64,000 bases of DNA from Myrica gale (GCA_963930655.1 OZ005617.1:22512568-22576567), one strand, 5' to 3'; counted from the first letter of the stretch, positions 26,401-37,693 are shown. Translations and numbers: made by a program. Notes: generated by a model not told the origin, from the sequence alone.

Positions 26401-26666
26401 AGACTCTGGACTTTCTGTGTTAGCAATAATTGGGTTTCCTTGACACACACTAAAAAGAAGACAAAAGAGAACAAGAGAAACAAAAACAAGTTATGTGTCT
26501 CCTAGAGAAGAGATGGTTGTTTTCTTTTCCTTAACATCCTACTTCTAAATGTAGATACACAACTAGTGGGAGAGAGATTCTTCCCCAGATAAGAACCGGA
26601 GATGTGATTCTATCTGCAAAGCTAGTGGAAGGTCAAGATCGCCTCATTTTGCCAAATGAGAGCTGA
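17441..26666 (+). CDS. CYP37: thylakoid-lumen cyclophilin-like protein CYP37
   Basis: CYP37 is a nuclear-encoded, chloroplast-targeted member of the multi-domain lumenal cyclophilins (relative of CYP38/TLP40). I traced 12 exons: 17441-17632, 18186-18446, 18531-18620, 19119-19214, 19634-19741, 19996-20045, 23851-23953, 25143-25196, 25789-25947, 26030-26152, 26341-26390 and 26555-26666. They total 1398 bp (465 aa), as expected for the family. A stroma-type transit region is followed by a hydrophobic stretch at about residues 90-108 and an ARA motif at 118-120, fitting lumenal signal-peptidase cleavage before [20 protein letters not shown] helical region follows ([17 protein letters not shown]), then the cyclophilin fold from about residue 260 ([26 protein letters not shown]). 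There is no twin-arginine before the hydrophobic segment, so Sec import is more likely. The usual PPIase active-site residues look diverged. The intron after exon 6 has been enlarged by a LINE. Confidence 0.95.
18662..18682. repeat. homopolymer tract (T8 then G-run)
   Basis: A T-run is followed directly by about 12 G residues in the CYP37 intron after exon 3. It is prone to sequencing and replication length error. Confidence 0.85.
19503..19628. repeat. imperfect direct repeat ending at a CYP37 3' splice site
   Basis: A segment of about 41 bp beginning CTGCAGAACC at 19503 recurs at 19587 with two mismatches, about 84 bp apart. The second copy ends just before the polypyrimidine tract and acceptor of exon 5 (19634). 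A local duplication in the intron is the simplest explanation. Confidence 0.85.
20311..23824 (-). mobile_element. L1-type LINE, 5'-truncated, inserted antisense in CYP37 intron 6
   Basis: A LINE of about 3.5 kb fills the intron between CYP37 exons 6 and 7 (20046-23850), antisense to the gene. Its 3' end is the T-run at 20311-20319 (poly-A on the minus strand). Its 5' end lies near 23.8 kb; the N-terminal part of the endonuclease is missing, so it is 5'-truncated. It belongs to the same family as the fragment in TRS130, sharing the C-terminal [13 protein letters not shown] ending. The exact 5' junction and target duplication could not be fixed. Confidence 0.93.
20382..23824 (-). pseudogene. 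LINE ORF2 pseudogene (endonuclease / reverse transcriptase / zf-RVT)
   Basis: Three frames together encode one ORF2-type polyprotein. 23824-22760 carries the C-terminal endonuclease half ([39 protein letters not shown]). 22755-21955 carries the first RT motifs ([43 protein letters not shown]). 22007-20382 carries the FADDTLV catalytic motif, [27 protein letters not shown] and the zf-RVT domain ([23 protein letters not shown]), ending FLACLE-stop. Two frame breaks separate the parts: a 19-bp tandem duplication near 22751-22788, and a shift in a G-rich stretch near 21990-22010. Between the breaks the frames are long and open, so the copy is fairly young but cannot make active ORF2. Confidence 0.93.
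24684..24805. repeat. tandem duplication plus TG microsatellite in a CYP37 intron
   Basis: A segment containing GTTGATTTAA and GGTATTTGACAGCAACT occurs twice, about 52 bp apart. It is followed by a (TG)n/(TGTA)n run at about 24776-24805. It is in the intron after exon 7. Confidence 0.8.
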
Positions 26667-27824
26667 TTTGTTCTCTTGCCAAGCCGTTTAAATTTTTATT
26701 TCCAGCATTTTGAATTGCGGCAGCCGGATTTATTGTTTGCAGGTTGGCCTGTGAAGTTCATGTGTTTGTTTGGATTATATTGTAGTTTCTTAACATCATG
26801 GATCGTCTTTCAATCATTCATCTTCTTATCTATGCGGGCCAATTACGCCACTCTGTTTCTTTGGATTATATTAACGTCGCATTTCGAGTTTTTGTCCTAA
26901 TTTTACGTCGACCACAAAATGTAGAAAAATCTCAGTCGTGTGACATTCGACCTTTGCAAATAAGAGTGGCTCACAAAAATTCCAGCAAAAATTAAATAAT
27001 ATTATTTCCAAAGTGTAGCTTTCACGGCGACTTGCCTACAGAGTTCGTGTAATTTCCATACCAGCAATTCTGGATAACGGATGGGCCCGGAACGGCGAAA
27101 GGGACCCGCGGATTAATGGTTGGGGGTCGGTTTCGTGTGGGCTTCTATCTGCTGAAGATAACTTCTTCAGGTAAGGGGGACTGGGACATGGGGCGGAATC
27201 TAGTTGTTGGTCTCTGACCAATGAAGTTGCCGAGTAATCTTAATTTATACGAAACCTTGTAGTTGTTATGATTCGCCGCAAATTGAGATTTTTGTTATTT
27301 CGCGTCATATCAGGTACAATGTGGGAATTCTTTAGTTCTATGTAAATAGTACCTCAAGGGTCATTTTAATTCTTGTTTCTCTTAATACCTCCAGGAATTA
27401 AAAAAAAAAAGAATAAAGGCCTCCAAATAATGAAATGGTGCGGTTGGGAGAGTGATTTTTTTACCACGTAAAAATTACGATTTTATCTCTCAATAATTTG
27501 TTTTCGGAGGTAAAATTGTAATTCTATATATTGAAAAATTATTTCATAAAATTTTAAAAGGAGCATTAAGAGTGTTTAAAATAGATAAAAATTTAACAAA
27601 TGGTATGGTAATTTAGAACGTAAGAGTGTATGACAAGGGTGTGTCTATTTTTATAGCCACTATTCTCATGCAGTCATGTGCACCACGTTCATCATCTAGA
27701 ATTTATCCCCCCCCCGCCCCATCCAAGCTACAAAACCCGATCTCTTGTCTCCTTTTCAACTCGGAGATACAGTCTGTCAAACTCAGCTCAGTTCCTCCCA
27801 ACTCAGTCTGCCATAGTCATAGCC
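26667..27824. other. intergenic: CYP37 3' region and upstream region of the Mpv17/PMP22 gene
   Basis: This holds the CYP37 3' UTR and then the promoter and 5' UTR of the next gene. A GC-richer patch lies at about 27050-27200 and a C-run at 27707-27719, just upstream of the start codon. I see no other gene here. Confidence 0.6.
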
Positions 27825-30800
27825 ATGGCGTCTTTACATTCCATATCCCCCCAGAGCGTTATCCCCCCCTCCAAGCCGAAACCCAATTCCAGACCCATCG
27901 CCAAGTTTTCACTGACCCCAGTTTCCTCGAGAAACAGACTTAGGACGAAGTTGTGGGCGCTACACTCCGTGGTGGAAGGGCTGGACGTGATCCCGGTTCA
28001 GAGCACGGACTCTACTGACCAACAAGAGGAAGGCGTTGTGGTGAGCCGGGCAGAGAGGGAAGGCGGGTCGGAGACGGAGTTGGTGAGCGGGTTGGCAGCG
28101 AGTCAGGAGGGAAGGCTCTCTTTCGAAGGGGCCGGTGAGCTTCAAGGCTTTTCTTCCTCTTCTTCTTCGGCTTCAGTTGGTGATGGAGTGGGGAACAGCG
28201 AGGGTGAGCAATTTGAGAGACTCGTAGATAGGACCATCAACGGGACGATAGTTTTGGCTGCGGGTAGTTTGGCCATCACCAAGTTGCTGACCATTGACCA
28301 GGATTACTGGCATGTGAGTCACTATACCATTCTTTGTGTGCGGTTCTTGGTTTTGTTTCTTTTTTTGAAGTACCTCCTTTTTCGTGTATGTGTTGGTGAT
28401 TATTAGATGAGTAGTTGTGCTTTTTTGTGGTTACTTTTGATATTTTGTGTGATATTCGATGCCAAAGACTATTGGAATTCAGTTTCGGGCTAGTAAGAGC
28501 ATGTTCGTTTCCTTTAAATTCTAAGAATTTTTTGAATTCTGATAGTACCGATCATGTTTTTTAACATCACTTAAAAAACAACTGCAGCACGCATACCAAT
28601 AAAGTTAACATTATCTAAAAATTCTCAAAAAAAACACACTAACCGAACATCTTTTAAGTTTTAATAAAATGGTACGATTGAAGAGATTTTTCTTTTGAAG
28701 GGAAAACTTCTTAGAATGCTTAAATTTACTCAGGGGAGCTGATTTTCGGGGTGGGGTACGGCGGGGGTTCGTGATTGATTTCAACTTGTTGCCTTGAAGT
28801 GTAGAGTTTGACAAGATGGATAGTAGCCTAAGTTTGTGTAGATGGATAGCTGAGAAACAACAATTGCGTGGAATGGTCCCATCTGGGATGAGCATACTCA
28901 GATGCAAAAATTAATTGGAAGTTAAAGGCTAGAAAAGAGGGCGATCTGATTTATTCAAGGGAAAAGATCTGTGAACTTATCTTTAAGAGATGCTGTAGCC
29001 TGAGATCAAGTGGAGCAGTGCTAAAGATCCTGTATAATTATTGATTGCTCATGCCGAAATTTTAAATCGCTGATATCAACACCTTTGTGGTATGCACATA
29101 ATATTAATTAAACTGGGGCTTTGGATGACTTCAACATTCCATTTACAAGAGCCCTTCACAATATAAACATTGGTTTGATCTACTCTCTAGGACTTAATTT
29201 CCTTACTGTTATTGGTATTTTTTGTTTTTTGATAGGGATGGACGCTTTTTGAGATTCTAAGATATGCACCTCAACACAACTGGAGTGCTTACGAGGAAGC
29301 TCTTAAGACAAACCCAGTTTTAGCGAAAATGGTTATTAGTGGAGTGGTGTACTCTATAGGGGATTGGATTGCACAGGTTAGTACATGTTCTCAAATAAAT
29401 GACAAGTCTTGCCTTTGCTGTAAAAATAATTGATATGTACACAATTTCTTAGTCTTCAAATTTTCTTTCGTTTGATCTTCTATCCCTGAATTTTGCAGTG
29501 CTTTGAAGGAAAGCCTCTCTTTGAGTTTGATCGAGCACGAATGTTCAGATCTGGCCTTGTTGGCTTTACTCTTCATGGTTCCCTTTCTCATTATTATTAC
29601 CAATTTTGTGAGGTGATCTTTACTCTTTGTAGTACTTGTTTGTTGAATTTAATACTTCAGTTCTTTTGGTTCACTGAAACAGCTTCCTCTTATTTCCAGG
29701 AACTTTTTCCTTTCCAAGACTGGTGGGTGGTTCCTGCCAAAGTAATCTTTGACCAAACTGCATGGGCGGCAGTTTGGAACAGCATTTATTTTACTGTCTT
29801 AGGCTTTTTGCGTCTTGAGTCCCCAGTTAGTATTTTTAATGAATTAAAGGCAACGTTCTGGCCCATGCTAACTGTAAGTAAACCTTCTGTTCCCGCTGCT
29901 GTAGCTTTGCATTCTTCATGAGCGTTTACATCCAAACTGACTTAATTTCTATTTGGGCCTTCTTGCCCATGGTGGCTGTAACAGTTGGGGCCAATCCTTT
30001 AGACTCTTTGTTTAGTGACAAAATAGCTACTCTTCATTGAATTCCTTGATTCTGATGTCTGGAACTTTGTCCTGTGAATCTTTGATGGATCTTGCATCCA
30101 CCTGTTTTGGTTCAGTCTCAAATGCTCCCTGTCCTTCGTTGCTAATTGTCTAGAAGTTGAACACCTCTCTCTGCAAATGTTCCCAACTTTCAAATATGAT
30201 GCAATTTTGATCAAGTGTGTCGATATCTTGTCCAAGTCAACAAAAAACTGCATTGCCTTAAGTTTTTGAGTTTGACTTCGAATGGTTCTATAGGAACCTC
30301 AGATTGCTTCTTACACAATGAATACTACCAGTGTGTTATTCTGTTTTATATATGTATGGTTGAAAATTGCAGAAATGCAGTAATTTTCTGTTAATCGTCA
30401 ACTTAGTAGAATACTTGACCTGAATTTAGGCAATCTATCCTGTAATCTGGATCAAAAGGAATTTTGTACTTACCATTGAGGTTGCTCAATGCTAGAAGGA
30501 GACAATAGGGAAAGCCTGCAGAATAATGAAAAGAAAATATATTTTGGTTTGATTTATATTGATAGGAGCTCAATTAAGGTTGGTAATTGCATTTTCATTT
30601 TTTCCAAATCGGGTCAAGTTTGAGCTCAGTCTGTGTAGTGTAGATTGATGTATATTTTTCCGACGGTTTCTTTGGGGGGAAAGTATATGTATCTAACTTC
30701 TGTTGCATTTGACCTTGTTCTTGGTTGAATAATGCAGGCTGGGTGGAAGCTTTGGCCATTTGCTCATCTTGTTACCTATGGTGTAATCCCTGTGGAACAG

Positions 30801-31915
30801 AGACTTCTTTGGGTGGACTGTATAGAGCTCATTTGGGTGACAATACTATCAACGTGAGTATTTAATATGGATTATTTTTTACTCTTCATGCACTGAGGAC
30901 TATTGAAGAACAATTTTATTGATTCTGTCTCCTAAAAGAGATCTGGTTAGTGGAAAACTAGCTAAAAGGGTGCAGAGATAAACATTTGTTCCAATTGATT
31001 CATCCTGCCATATAAGTGCTTAAGAACAAGTTGCATATGCTCAGTTTTTCTGAAAGGTTTATGCGATGCATGTATGAAGATAGGATGTCAGGAACTCTAA
31101 GGTCTCTGCTAGGTAGAGCAAATCATCCACTTTTGAAAGGGAGAAGTTGTGATTGCTTTCATAAAATGTCCGCAGCTATTGGGTAAATGAATCAAACGAG
31201 AGCTCGACTGGTCAACGACTGCTAGTCGGACCTATCGTGTCTTTGTTAGCGCAAAATATGTGGTGATGAAAATTTGAGTGGATGGATGGGTTTCTTTGCA
31301 TTGACTTGGTCTTCTTCTCCCCGTGTTCTATCACTCACATTGATTTGTTTCTCTTTGCTAGTTATTCAAACGAGAAGTCAGAAGCAAGAATTTCTGAGGC
31401 ACCAGCAGAAGTGAACTCCAGTTCTGCGACCATAGATCTACATCAGGTACCTAAAGTAACTTTCATTCTTTGACTGATATTCCTATTGGTACCTCAGTTC
31501 AATTTTCGTGGTCTTGTAAAAGCTGCGTGTAGAGATTCTGACGTGCATCCATTTCTTCGTCATTCTCTTTCCCCTGTTAGGAGTAAACACGGAAACAACC
31601 AGAAGTGTTCGTCAGAGATTAAAATCCAGTTTTTCATGAATTGGGACTCAATATACAAAGCAAACCCAGATATGGCTGGCGTATTGATCATCCGATGTAG
31701 TGCAGACGTCTCCGCAACTGGCATGTGTATAACAAATCACCCCCCATCTTCTGTTCTTCCTTCTCATGTGAATGCATTAAGCTTCTGCGTATACTTTGAC
31801 CGTCTAACGATTCAATGTCGAAGTTAAGTAAATAAATTTGTGATACGCCTCTTCTTTGCCACCGCAGTCCAAATATATGGCTTCAGGAGGCTCATTCAAT
31901 CAGTGGCCCGAGTGA
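27825..31915 (+). CDS. plastid-type Mpv17/PMP22 family membrane protein
   Basis: A small integral membrane protein of the Mpv17/PMP22 (PXMP2/4) family, resembling Arabidopsis At5g19750. Exons are 27825-28313, 29236-29376, 29499-29612, 29700-29873, 30738-30853 and 31362-31446, with a possible last exon 31868-31915. I chose the start ATAGCCATGGCG at 27825 although the frame is open further upstream; from there the N-terminus is Ser/Pro/basic-rich like a plastid transit peptide (MASLHSISPQSVIPPS), and a serine-rich acidic linker follows. The family domain starts near DYWHGWTLFEILRYAP and contains GDWIAQ, HYYYQFCE, DQTAWAAVWN and WKLWPFAHLVTYGVIPVEQR, the C-terminal signature. The channel-like role is inferred from other family members. 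The end is uncertain: splicing to 31868 gives 388 aa ending NQWPE, while reading into the intron stops after ten codons at about 31473. Confidence 0.88.
28497..28654 (-). mobile_element. MITE family X copy 1 (PIF/Harbinger-like)
   Basis: A 158-bp element in the first intron of the Mpv17/PMP22 gene. Its ends are inverted (GAGCATGTTCG and its near-complement ending ACCGAACATC), with a candidate 3-bp TAA duplication (28494-28496 and 28655-28657). The reverse complement matches the elements at 60683-60869 and 61547-61717, including 'gatgttaa(c/t)tttatt(g/a)gtat'. Confidence 0.75.
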
Positions 31916-32520
31916 AGAAAATTTTCTTTTCTTTCAACTTTTCATTTCTAGGTTTGAAGTAGAGGGGCCATGTTAAGATTTTGTTTTGGACTTGTTCGGT
32001 TGCGCTAATGCTGCAAGCCAGCCTTTAGAAAGAATCATCGTTGCATTGAAGTATCATATATTGAAAGTTAAAACATCCTTTTCGTTTTAGATTGTACTGT
32101 GGAGACAACAAGAAACCATTTGAAAACCAACACTATCAAGCGTGGTGTCCGCGTTCAATCTTAAACTGGGAGGGAATAAACTGAGGTAGAGCTCGCCCGC
32201 TGGTTAAATGCCGATCGAGAAGGGCATGACTAAACGGTTCGAATGTCTTCACTTTCAAAGCGGCAATATCCTCGTCTCTTTATAAGGCTGCTTTTTCAAT
32301 CCAGAATATGAATCAGCCAAAAAGACGCAATGTGGCAGCCTCTATTTTATTTAACAATTCAGGAAATTAAGTTTTGGTTAGTTTTTAAAAATACCAAGTA
32401 GCTAAATGAAAGGAAAACCAACACATGAAAATAATAGGAAAAGTTTCACCTAAACAGGAAATCCAAGCAAGTTTCGAGTTCTAAAAATTATGTCATATTG
32501 AATAAAAGTTTTCAAGATAA
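31916..32520. other. 3' region of the Mpv17/PMP22 gene
   Basis: Probable 3' UTR and flanking DNA. A GGTTCGAATG string occurs at about 32237, but it is not part of a foldable tRNA. I recognise nothing else. Confidence 0.5.
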
Positions 32521-32681
32521 ACCCACTTGAGTAGCTCAAGTGGCAGGCAGGGGGGTCCCCGATAAGTTGGGCACACAGGGTACAAACTACCACTTGCGCA
32601 AAATACTCACGACTTAATCAGTGAGCCGGTCAGTTTCTCCGTTGAACTCAACTCACACACGAATACTAGGCCAAAAAAAAA
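32521..32681 (+). mobile_element. tRNA-derived SINE
   Basis: The segment starts with a box-A-like TAGCTCAAGTGG at 32532-32543 and has a box-B-like GGGTACAAACTACC about 35 bp later (about 32577-32590). It ends in an A-run at 32673-32681. This is the layout of a tRNA-related SINE with internal Pol III promoter boxes. The flanks (GTTTTCAAGATAAA before, GTTATTGAGAAAA after) may be a diverged target duplication. It lies between two convergent genes. Confidence 0.65.
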
Positions 32682-33471
32682 GTTATTGAGAAAAGTTTTT
32701 TGGCATTATATTCTCAAACAAGACACCTATCACCTATGCACTATCTTTTCCCGCAAAATTTCTTAAAGAGTAGAATCAGTAGATCACAATAATCAGGCTT
32801 CTAACAATTCAAAATAACCTACGCAGTTAATAAGTGATAAATTAAACACAATTGAACAAATTTCGTTATATTTTAATAAAACGTTGAAAAAGGTTAAGAC
32901 ACACGGATCAAAGAGACTCACAGCCTGGGTTAGCAACCAACATTAAACAAAGGTAGCCAAGTATGAAGTCAAAGAACGTGGTAGTGTGTGTGGACTGCAG
33001 AACACAAGTTATACCTCCTCAATCCTCGTTCGTATGGAGTTAAAACTGTAATTTATTTTTGGCAGGCTTTAATGATTTATCACGTGAGGGTAGTGTAAGG
33101 TTTGAATGTCGGAGATCCAATTTTGATTAGGTGGGTCTGCATTGAGTTTTACATGGATGGTCTGATTCATTTTCTGGAAGCTTAGCTGACAAATTTCAGT
33201 CATCTGTGTGTACCAAACAGAAGAAACATCGAAATGATAATCATAAACTAAAGAAGATGGTTGGAAAAAGAAAGGAAGATATAGCATTTAAGAAAAACGA
33301 GATATATTATTATGATACTGCAGATGACAAGTCCTATTCTTTGGGCCACATGAAGCAAAAAATGAACCCAGATTAGAAGTACGATCTGCCCCTAAAACTC
33401 TTATTATATGAACCAACAGTTGAGAGAATGAACCTGCAACACTATTCTCAAAAATCAGGGCAATCAAAACC
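32682..33471. other. intergenic, downstream of CDC123
   Basis: AT-rich DNA including the presumed CDC123 3' UTR on the minus strand (from 33471 downward). No gene recognised. Confidence 0.5.
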
Positions 33472-34482
33472 TCAAGCACCTGCTTCAAAAGACCTGGTCT
33501 GCCGATGTAACTCTTCATCAGCATTCCTCAGAAATTGATCCCAGCCACTTCCGGGGGTAGTATCCAGGTAATCATATGGCACTGCTGTCTTCAAACCAGG
33601 CCTAACAGCACACTGGCTCTCCACAATTCTCAACTCCACATCGTTACTGCCTTCTCTAGTACTCTGCTCCAATTCCTCCCAATTAAACAACAGAGGTAAT
33701 GTAAATGCACACCACGGGTTGAAATCCAAAACTTTGATACGCTCATCCTTTGTGACATAAACATCAAAAGTATAGCTCCTTGATTCAAATTTTAGATGCA
33801 CATTATCCTCATAAAATTGCTGGATCAACTGCTTAAGATAATTTTTCTTCTCAAGAAGAACAGGGTAGAAAGTAGTGACCTCACGTTGGGAAATTCCGAC
33901 CAGGCACTGACTCTGAACAAAACAACGGAATTCCATCTCCGGCCTAAGGGATGGATACCACTTGCGGAGTGCAAGGACGAAATTTGGTGGTCTTGATGAA
34001 GATGTATTATTGCATGAATCATATGCATGACACAAATCATGGATCAATGAGTCAGAAGAACGTAGCAAGAGTGCAATCTCACTAAAAGTAGTGCAGCGGA
34101 GACTCCCAGTTGAGCTAATCCAGGCAGAGTCTTTCGGTGCACTCCAATTCAATTTAGGGAACACTGCACCACCAAGAGACTCAATTGACACCTTAACCTT
34201 TAATTCAAGTTCTGGGAAAGATGGGGGTGGTGGAGGTTGTTCTGACTCGTCATCAGATCCTTCTGGTACTTGATAGTCTTCTTCCTCTTCAGGGTTATGA
34301 ACCCTATTGGGCAGGGCATCATCATTAGAGATGGAAACAGGTAAAAGGAAGGGGCCAGAATCATCAAGAAGATATTGGATAAACGATTCTGGGAGTTCAT
34401 GGATGTGTGTTTTGATTGATATCGATTTAAATTTTGGATACCACTCCTGAATCTGGCATTGATTCACTTCTTTTTCCTCCAT
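33472..34482 (-). CDS. CDC123: CDC123 (D123) family eIF2 assembly factor
   Basis: A 336-aa protein in one coding exon. CDC123/D123 proteins are ATP-grasp-like cytosolic factors that bind eIF2-gamma and promote assembly of the eIF2 heterotrimer, so they support translation initiation. Visible family features are WYPKFKSISIKTHIHELP at about residues 15-31, an acidic linker plus proline run at 65-90, FPKLNWSAPKDSAWIS at 108-123, RCTTFSEIALLLRSSD at 129-144, EFRCFV at 184-189 and the metal/nucleotide-site motif VLDFNPW at 251-257. The start is the ATG at 34482 in the context of MEEKEVNQ. A likely 3' splice site (TTTTTTGCAG on the minus strand, near 34507) lies just upstream, so a 5' UTR intron reaching toward about 35060 is probable. 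The length is typical of the family. Confidence 0.95.
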   Translation of the reverse strand: MEEKEVNQCQIQEWYPKFKSISIKTHIHELPESFIQYLLDDSGPFLLPVSISNDDALPNRVHNPEEEEDYQVPEGSDDESEQPPPPPSFPELELKVKVSIESLGGAVFPKLNWSAPKDSAWISSTGSLRCTTFSEIALLLRSSDSLIHDLCHAYDSCNNTSSSRPPNFVLALRKWYPSLRPEMEFRCFVQSQCLVGISQREVTTFYPVLLEKKNYLKQLIQQFYEDNVHLKFESRSYTFDVYVTKDERIKVLDFNPWCAFTLPLLFNWEELEQSTREGSNDVELRIVESQCAVRPGLKTAVPYDYLDTTPGSGWDQFLRNADEELHRQTRSFEAGA

Positions 34483-35020
34483 TTTTCATACGAAAATCTT
34501 TTTCTCTGCAAAAAATGAGCTGAGATCCTTCTTGCTATCTAATACAAGAAAACCAAACACAAATGATAAGTAAATAGGTACTGTGAATCTGATAAATAGT
34601 TTTCAATTCAAGTCTTTCCAAGAACTAATTAAGTGTTTCCACACAAGTCCTGGTAAATAGCTAAAGAAACAAACTTTCACGTCAAGAAAAATAAATTTCG
34701 CTCAAACATGAGCAAACTCTATTTTAAACCCTAGATAAGCCATAGGGAAACATCATGATATCATGAATTCATAAATCTAATATAATTTGCAGAAGGTTTG
34801 GATACCAATATGCATGTTTATTTAGCAATAATCCATATAAGTGTGAAATTTGTTGGAGAAGCAGCAGAAGCTCTATCTACTCCACCCTAAAAGAAAGCCA
34901 AAAAAAAAAGTAGCCACCAATATACCATTATGCATCATATCCACACCTGAACATTACAAACAAAACCATAAGAAACAAGAAAAAATTAGCATAATCCAAA
35001 GAAAACCCGCTCACGAACCT

Positions 35021-35054
<34 letters not shown>

Positions 35055-35125
35055 AAGATTGATCACCCTGGTTGGTCTCTAGAGTGGATCCTCTGCGAGA
35101 AGAACCAGCAGGCAGGCCCACCAGT
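34483..35125 (-). promoter_or_regulatory. CDC123 5' UTR / probable leader intron and promoter
   Basis: AT-rich DNA upstream of CDC123 with an intron-like character. A possible donor lies near 35060 (GTGATC on the minus strand) and an acceptor near 34507. A (GA)n microsatellite is at 35023-35053, which reads as TC-repeat in the sense orientation, common in plant 5' UTRs. Confidence 0.5.
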
Positions 35126-36880
35126 AGGGCTAAGGGCGGTGTCTCTGTTTTGACACCATCACCGGCACCAGCAATGCACAGTAACCGGCCTTACCGATAG
35201 TGGTTACAAGGTAACCGTTGGGCCGGGCCCTATTGGACTTTTTCTTAGGTTTTTCGAATTTTTTTCCTTTTTTTGGCCTGTTTTGTTGGGCTTTTTTGGG
35301 ATGTTTTGTTGGGCTTTTTTGTGCCCATTTGAAGCCTTTTATTAGATCTTTTGGAGCTTATTTGTTGGCCATTTTTAAAGATTTCAAAATTTGCCCTTCT
35401 AACAATGAAAATATACCATTGTTTAATTTATTTTTCTATACGCTTACTACAAAAAAAAATGAAGCTAAACATTTACATGGAAAAAAAATATTCAATATTC
35501 CAATACATTAAGAATGTAGGTCATTTTAGCAAGTTCACCTTGTCCTCTATAATCATATTAGACTATGATCATATTGGATTTGATGGCCACTTTGTTTTCC
35601 TAATTTCCTCTCATTCAAATTCAAATATAAGCAACATAATATCATAATCATATTAAATATAATAACCTGTCCAAATTTCTAACATAATATCATATCAAAC
35701 ATGACTACTAAGTAATAAAGTTTCAAAGAACACCACCATATCAACATTAAAGTAAATTCCAACTGTCCAAGTTATATATTCAAACATAATCCAACTATTC
35801 AACATAATCCAAAAGAAAATATCATCATCAAAAATTCAAAATCACACAAGTCCAACAAAAGTAAGTAACATAATCAAACATATTCCAAATTCCAACTTTC
35901 AGACATTCCAAATTATCAAACATAATCCAAATTACATACACATATTCCAAATTCCAACTTTCAAACATACTTATAAAAATTTTAAAGCAACTTACAACGT
36001 GATTCATTACAGGCCACAGCAACTTGATTCAAACATATACATACATTTTTTTTATAAGTAAGTAAACTTTATTATAAAAAAAACCAAACATATACATACT
36101 TATAATAATTTCCAATTTCCACAGACCACAGCAACTTACATTGCACAGCAACTTCAAGCAAAATAATTTCCACAGCATGTCAGCAACTTACAACTTCATT
36201 CATTACCGAAAAAATTGATTCATTACATAATTTCCACAACTTACAGTCTTACATAATTACAGCATTGCACAGAAATTAGACAAAATATTATACAAAATTA
36301 TGCATGAAATACACGGCAGAGCATCAAAAACTTACATTGCACAGCAATTTCAACATAATTTCCACAGCAGTTAAAGAATCATTGATTGGATTTGTGAGTA
36401 AAATAGAAACGGATGGATACCTTGAACAAAACCGGATAAAAAATCGAGCTGGACAGTGCGACGGGCGAGAGGCAATCGGGAGGGAGAGGGCCGAGAGGAT
36501 CACGTTGCGGGGCTGGCCGGGGGGGACTCGGGGGAGGGAGAGGGGCGAGAGGCAATCGGGATTCAATGATACAGGGTTAGGGTTAACCTGTCAAACGGGA
36601 GGACGGCGCAGTTTTGTTTTATTTTATTTTTTTAGCAAAAAAATTCAAACATTTTGAAGGTTTTTTTTTAAATACTGTACTAATTAGCCGGCAAATTAAT
36701 GGGCAGTAACCAGCAACGCTAAAAGCAACCACTAATTTTCTAAAATACACACCGTTACTGGTATCGGGAACCGGCAGTTTGCCGGTGACAGTACGGCAGT
36801 ACCAATAGCAGTAATCGGATTTTCTGGCTATTGTGATCCTTTCCTTACCGAGGGATACGGTCACTTGTGACACCTTGTTT
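35126..36880. repeat. AT-rich non-coding repeat region with CCGG-rich ends
   Basis: Both ends (about 35155-35235 and 36680-36870) carry clustered AACCGG, TTACCGATA, CACCGG and similar motifs in opposing orientation. The middle is AT-rich with short direct repeats, e.g. 'catattccaaattccaactttc' at about 35879 and 35940. This resembles the subterminal structure of the hAT-type elements elsewhere in the window. I could not define terminal repeats or a target duplication, so the class is unproven. Confidence 0.4.
36045..36085 (-). mobile_element. 41-bp LINE tail with 14-bp target duplication
   Basis: An insert of only 41 bp consists of a T-run, TATAAGTAAGTAAACTTTATTAT and an A-run. It matches the reverse complement of the 3' end of the LINE at 13.0 kb (CTTTCCTTACTTATAT plus A-run). 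It is flanked by perfect 14-bp duplications AAACATATACATAC at 36031-36044 and 36086-36099. It is therefore a severely 5'-truncated target-primed insertion. Confidence 0.8.
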
Positions 36881-36888
36881 TGCATGCT

Positions 36889-37404
36889 CCTTTTTTTTTT
36901 AATCAATACACATTTTATTCTTATTATAGAAAAATACAGCTGAAAAAATTATTCAAGGTCCTCGGAGGCAGCAGGGAGACCCATGAGAGAAGGGAGCAAA
37001 AACCCATAAAAATTAACAATCATTGCACAAGACATTGACGACTGCAGCTGAAGAAAAGACGGACGTAGCATCGATCCTGCTCCCTTAGCATACTTCAAAT
37101 GCAAATATCAACTGTAAAAACTACATATAGACACAATCACACTACAGGTATGCCCAAAAGGACAGATAAGCCAAAACGGACGGTAACTTGACATAAACAG
37201 CAGACAAAGACAACCAAACAATGATCAGATCTGAACAGGAGTTGTTGGTTGTATGAGCGGCGCGTGGTGGCAGTTGGAGGAGGTCCATGGCCAAGGGGGA
37301 GAGCAGGAGCCGCATAGATCGGTCCTTGGGATATTAGCACGTCATAAGAGGCGGAGGAACCGACAACGTCGACAAGAAGCCTCGACGAGTGAAATCCATG
37401 TTCA
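36889..37404 (-). mobile_element. probable 3' part of a non-LTR retroposon, interrupted by the next element
   Basis: On the minus strand the segment ends AATAAAATGTGTATTGATT followed by an A-run (T-run at 36890-36901), like a LINE/SINE 3' end. The sequence continues across the hAT-like insertion at 37413-38663 into about 38672-38800 when that element and one target copy are removed. No reading frame survives and the family is not identified. Confidence 0.45.
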
Positions 37405-37693
37405 CCGTGAGATAAGGGTGAGAATTTATTCCGGTAATTAACGTAAATTCAGGCATCGGTTCCGGCCTATTCCGGTATCGCAACCAGATCCTAAATTTAG
37501 AGATTTTCGAAAACGGAATCGGAACCGGAAATTCCGACTAAAGGTTCCAAATTTCTTTAAAAAAAACCTTGTTTCATAAAAGACAAAATGCGATAACCTG
37601 GGTCAAACGACCTAGGTCACACGTACTCCATTCATTCACTGAATGGTCAATGGAGTCAGAACTCCATTCTAAATTTAGAGAAACACAAAGAAA

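Noticed and set aside
27678..27824. Upstream in-frame start for the Mpv17/PMP22 protein
   Set aside because: The extension (MHHVHHLEF...) includes a C-run and has no family similarity; the ATG at 27825 has good context and gives a transit-peptide-like N-terminus.
32180..32250. tRNA-like string with GGTTCGAATG
   Set aside because: No acceptor stem or anticodon loop can be paired around it and no CCA-end match; it is at best a SINE relic.
36304..36657. 117-codon plus-strand frame, Gly/Arg/Glu-rich
   Set aside because: It arises from simple GGGAGAG-type sequence in a repeat region; no conserved motif or gene structure.
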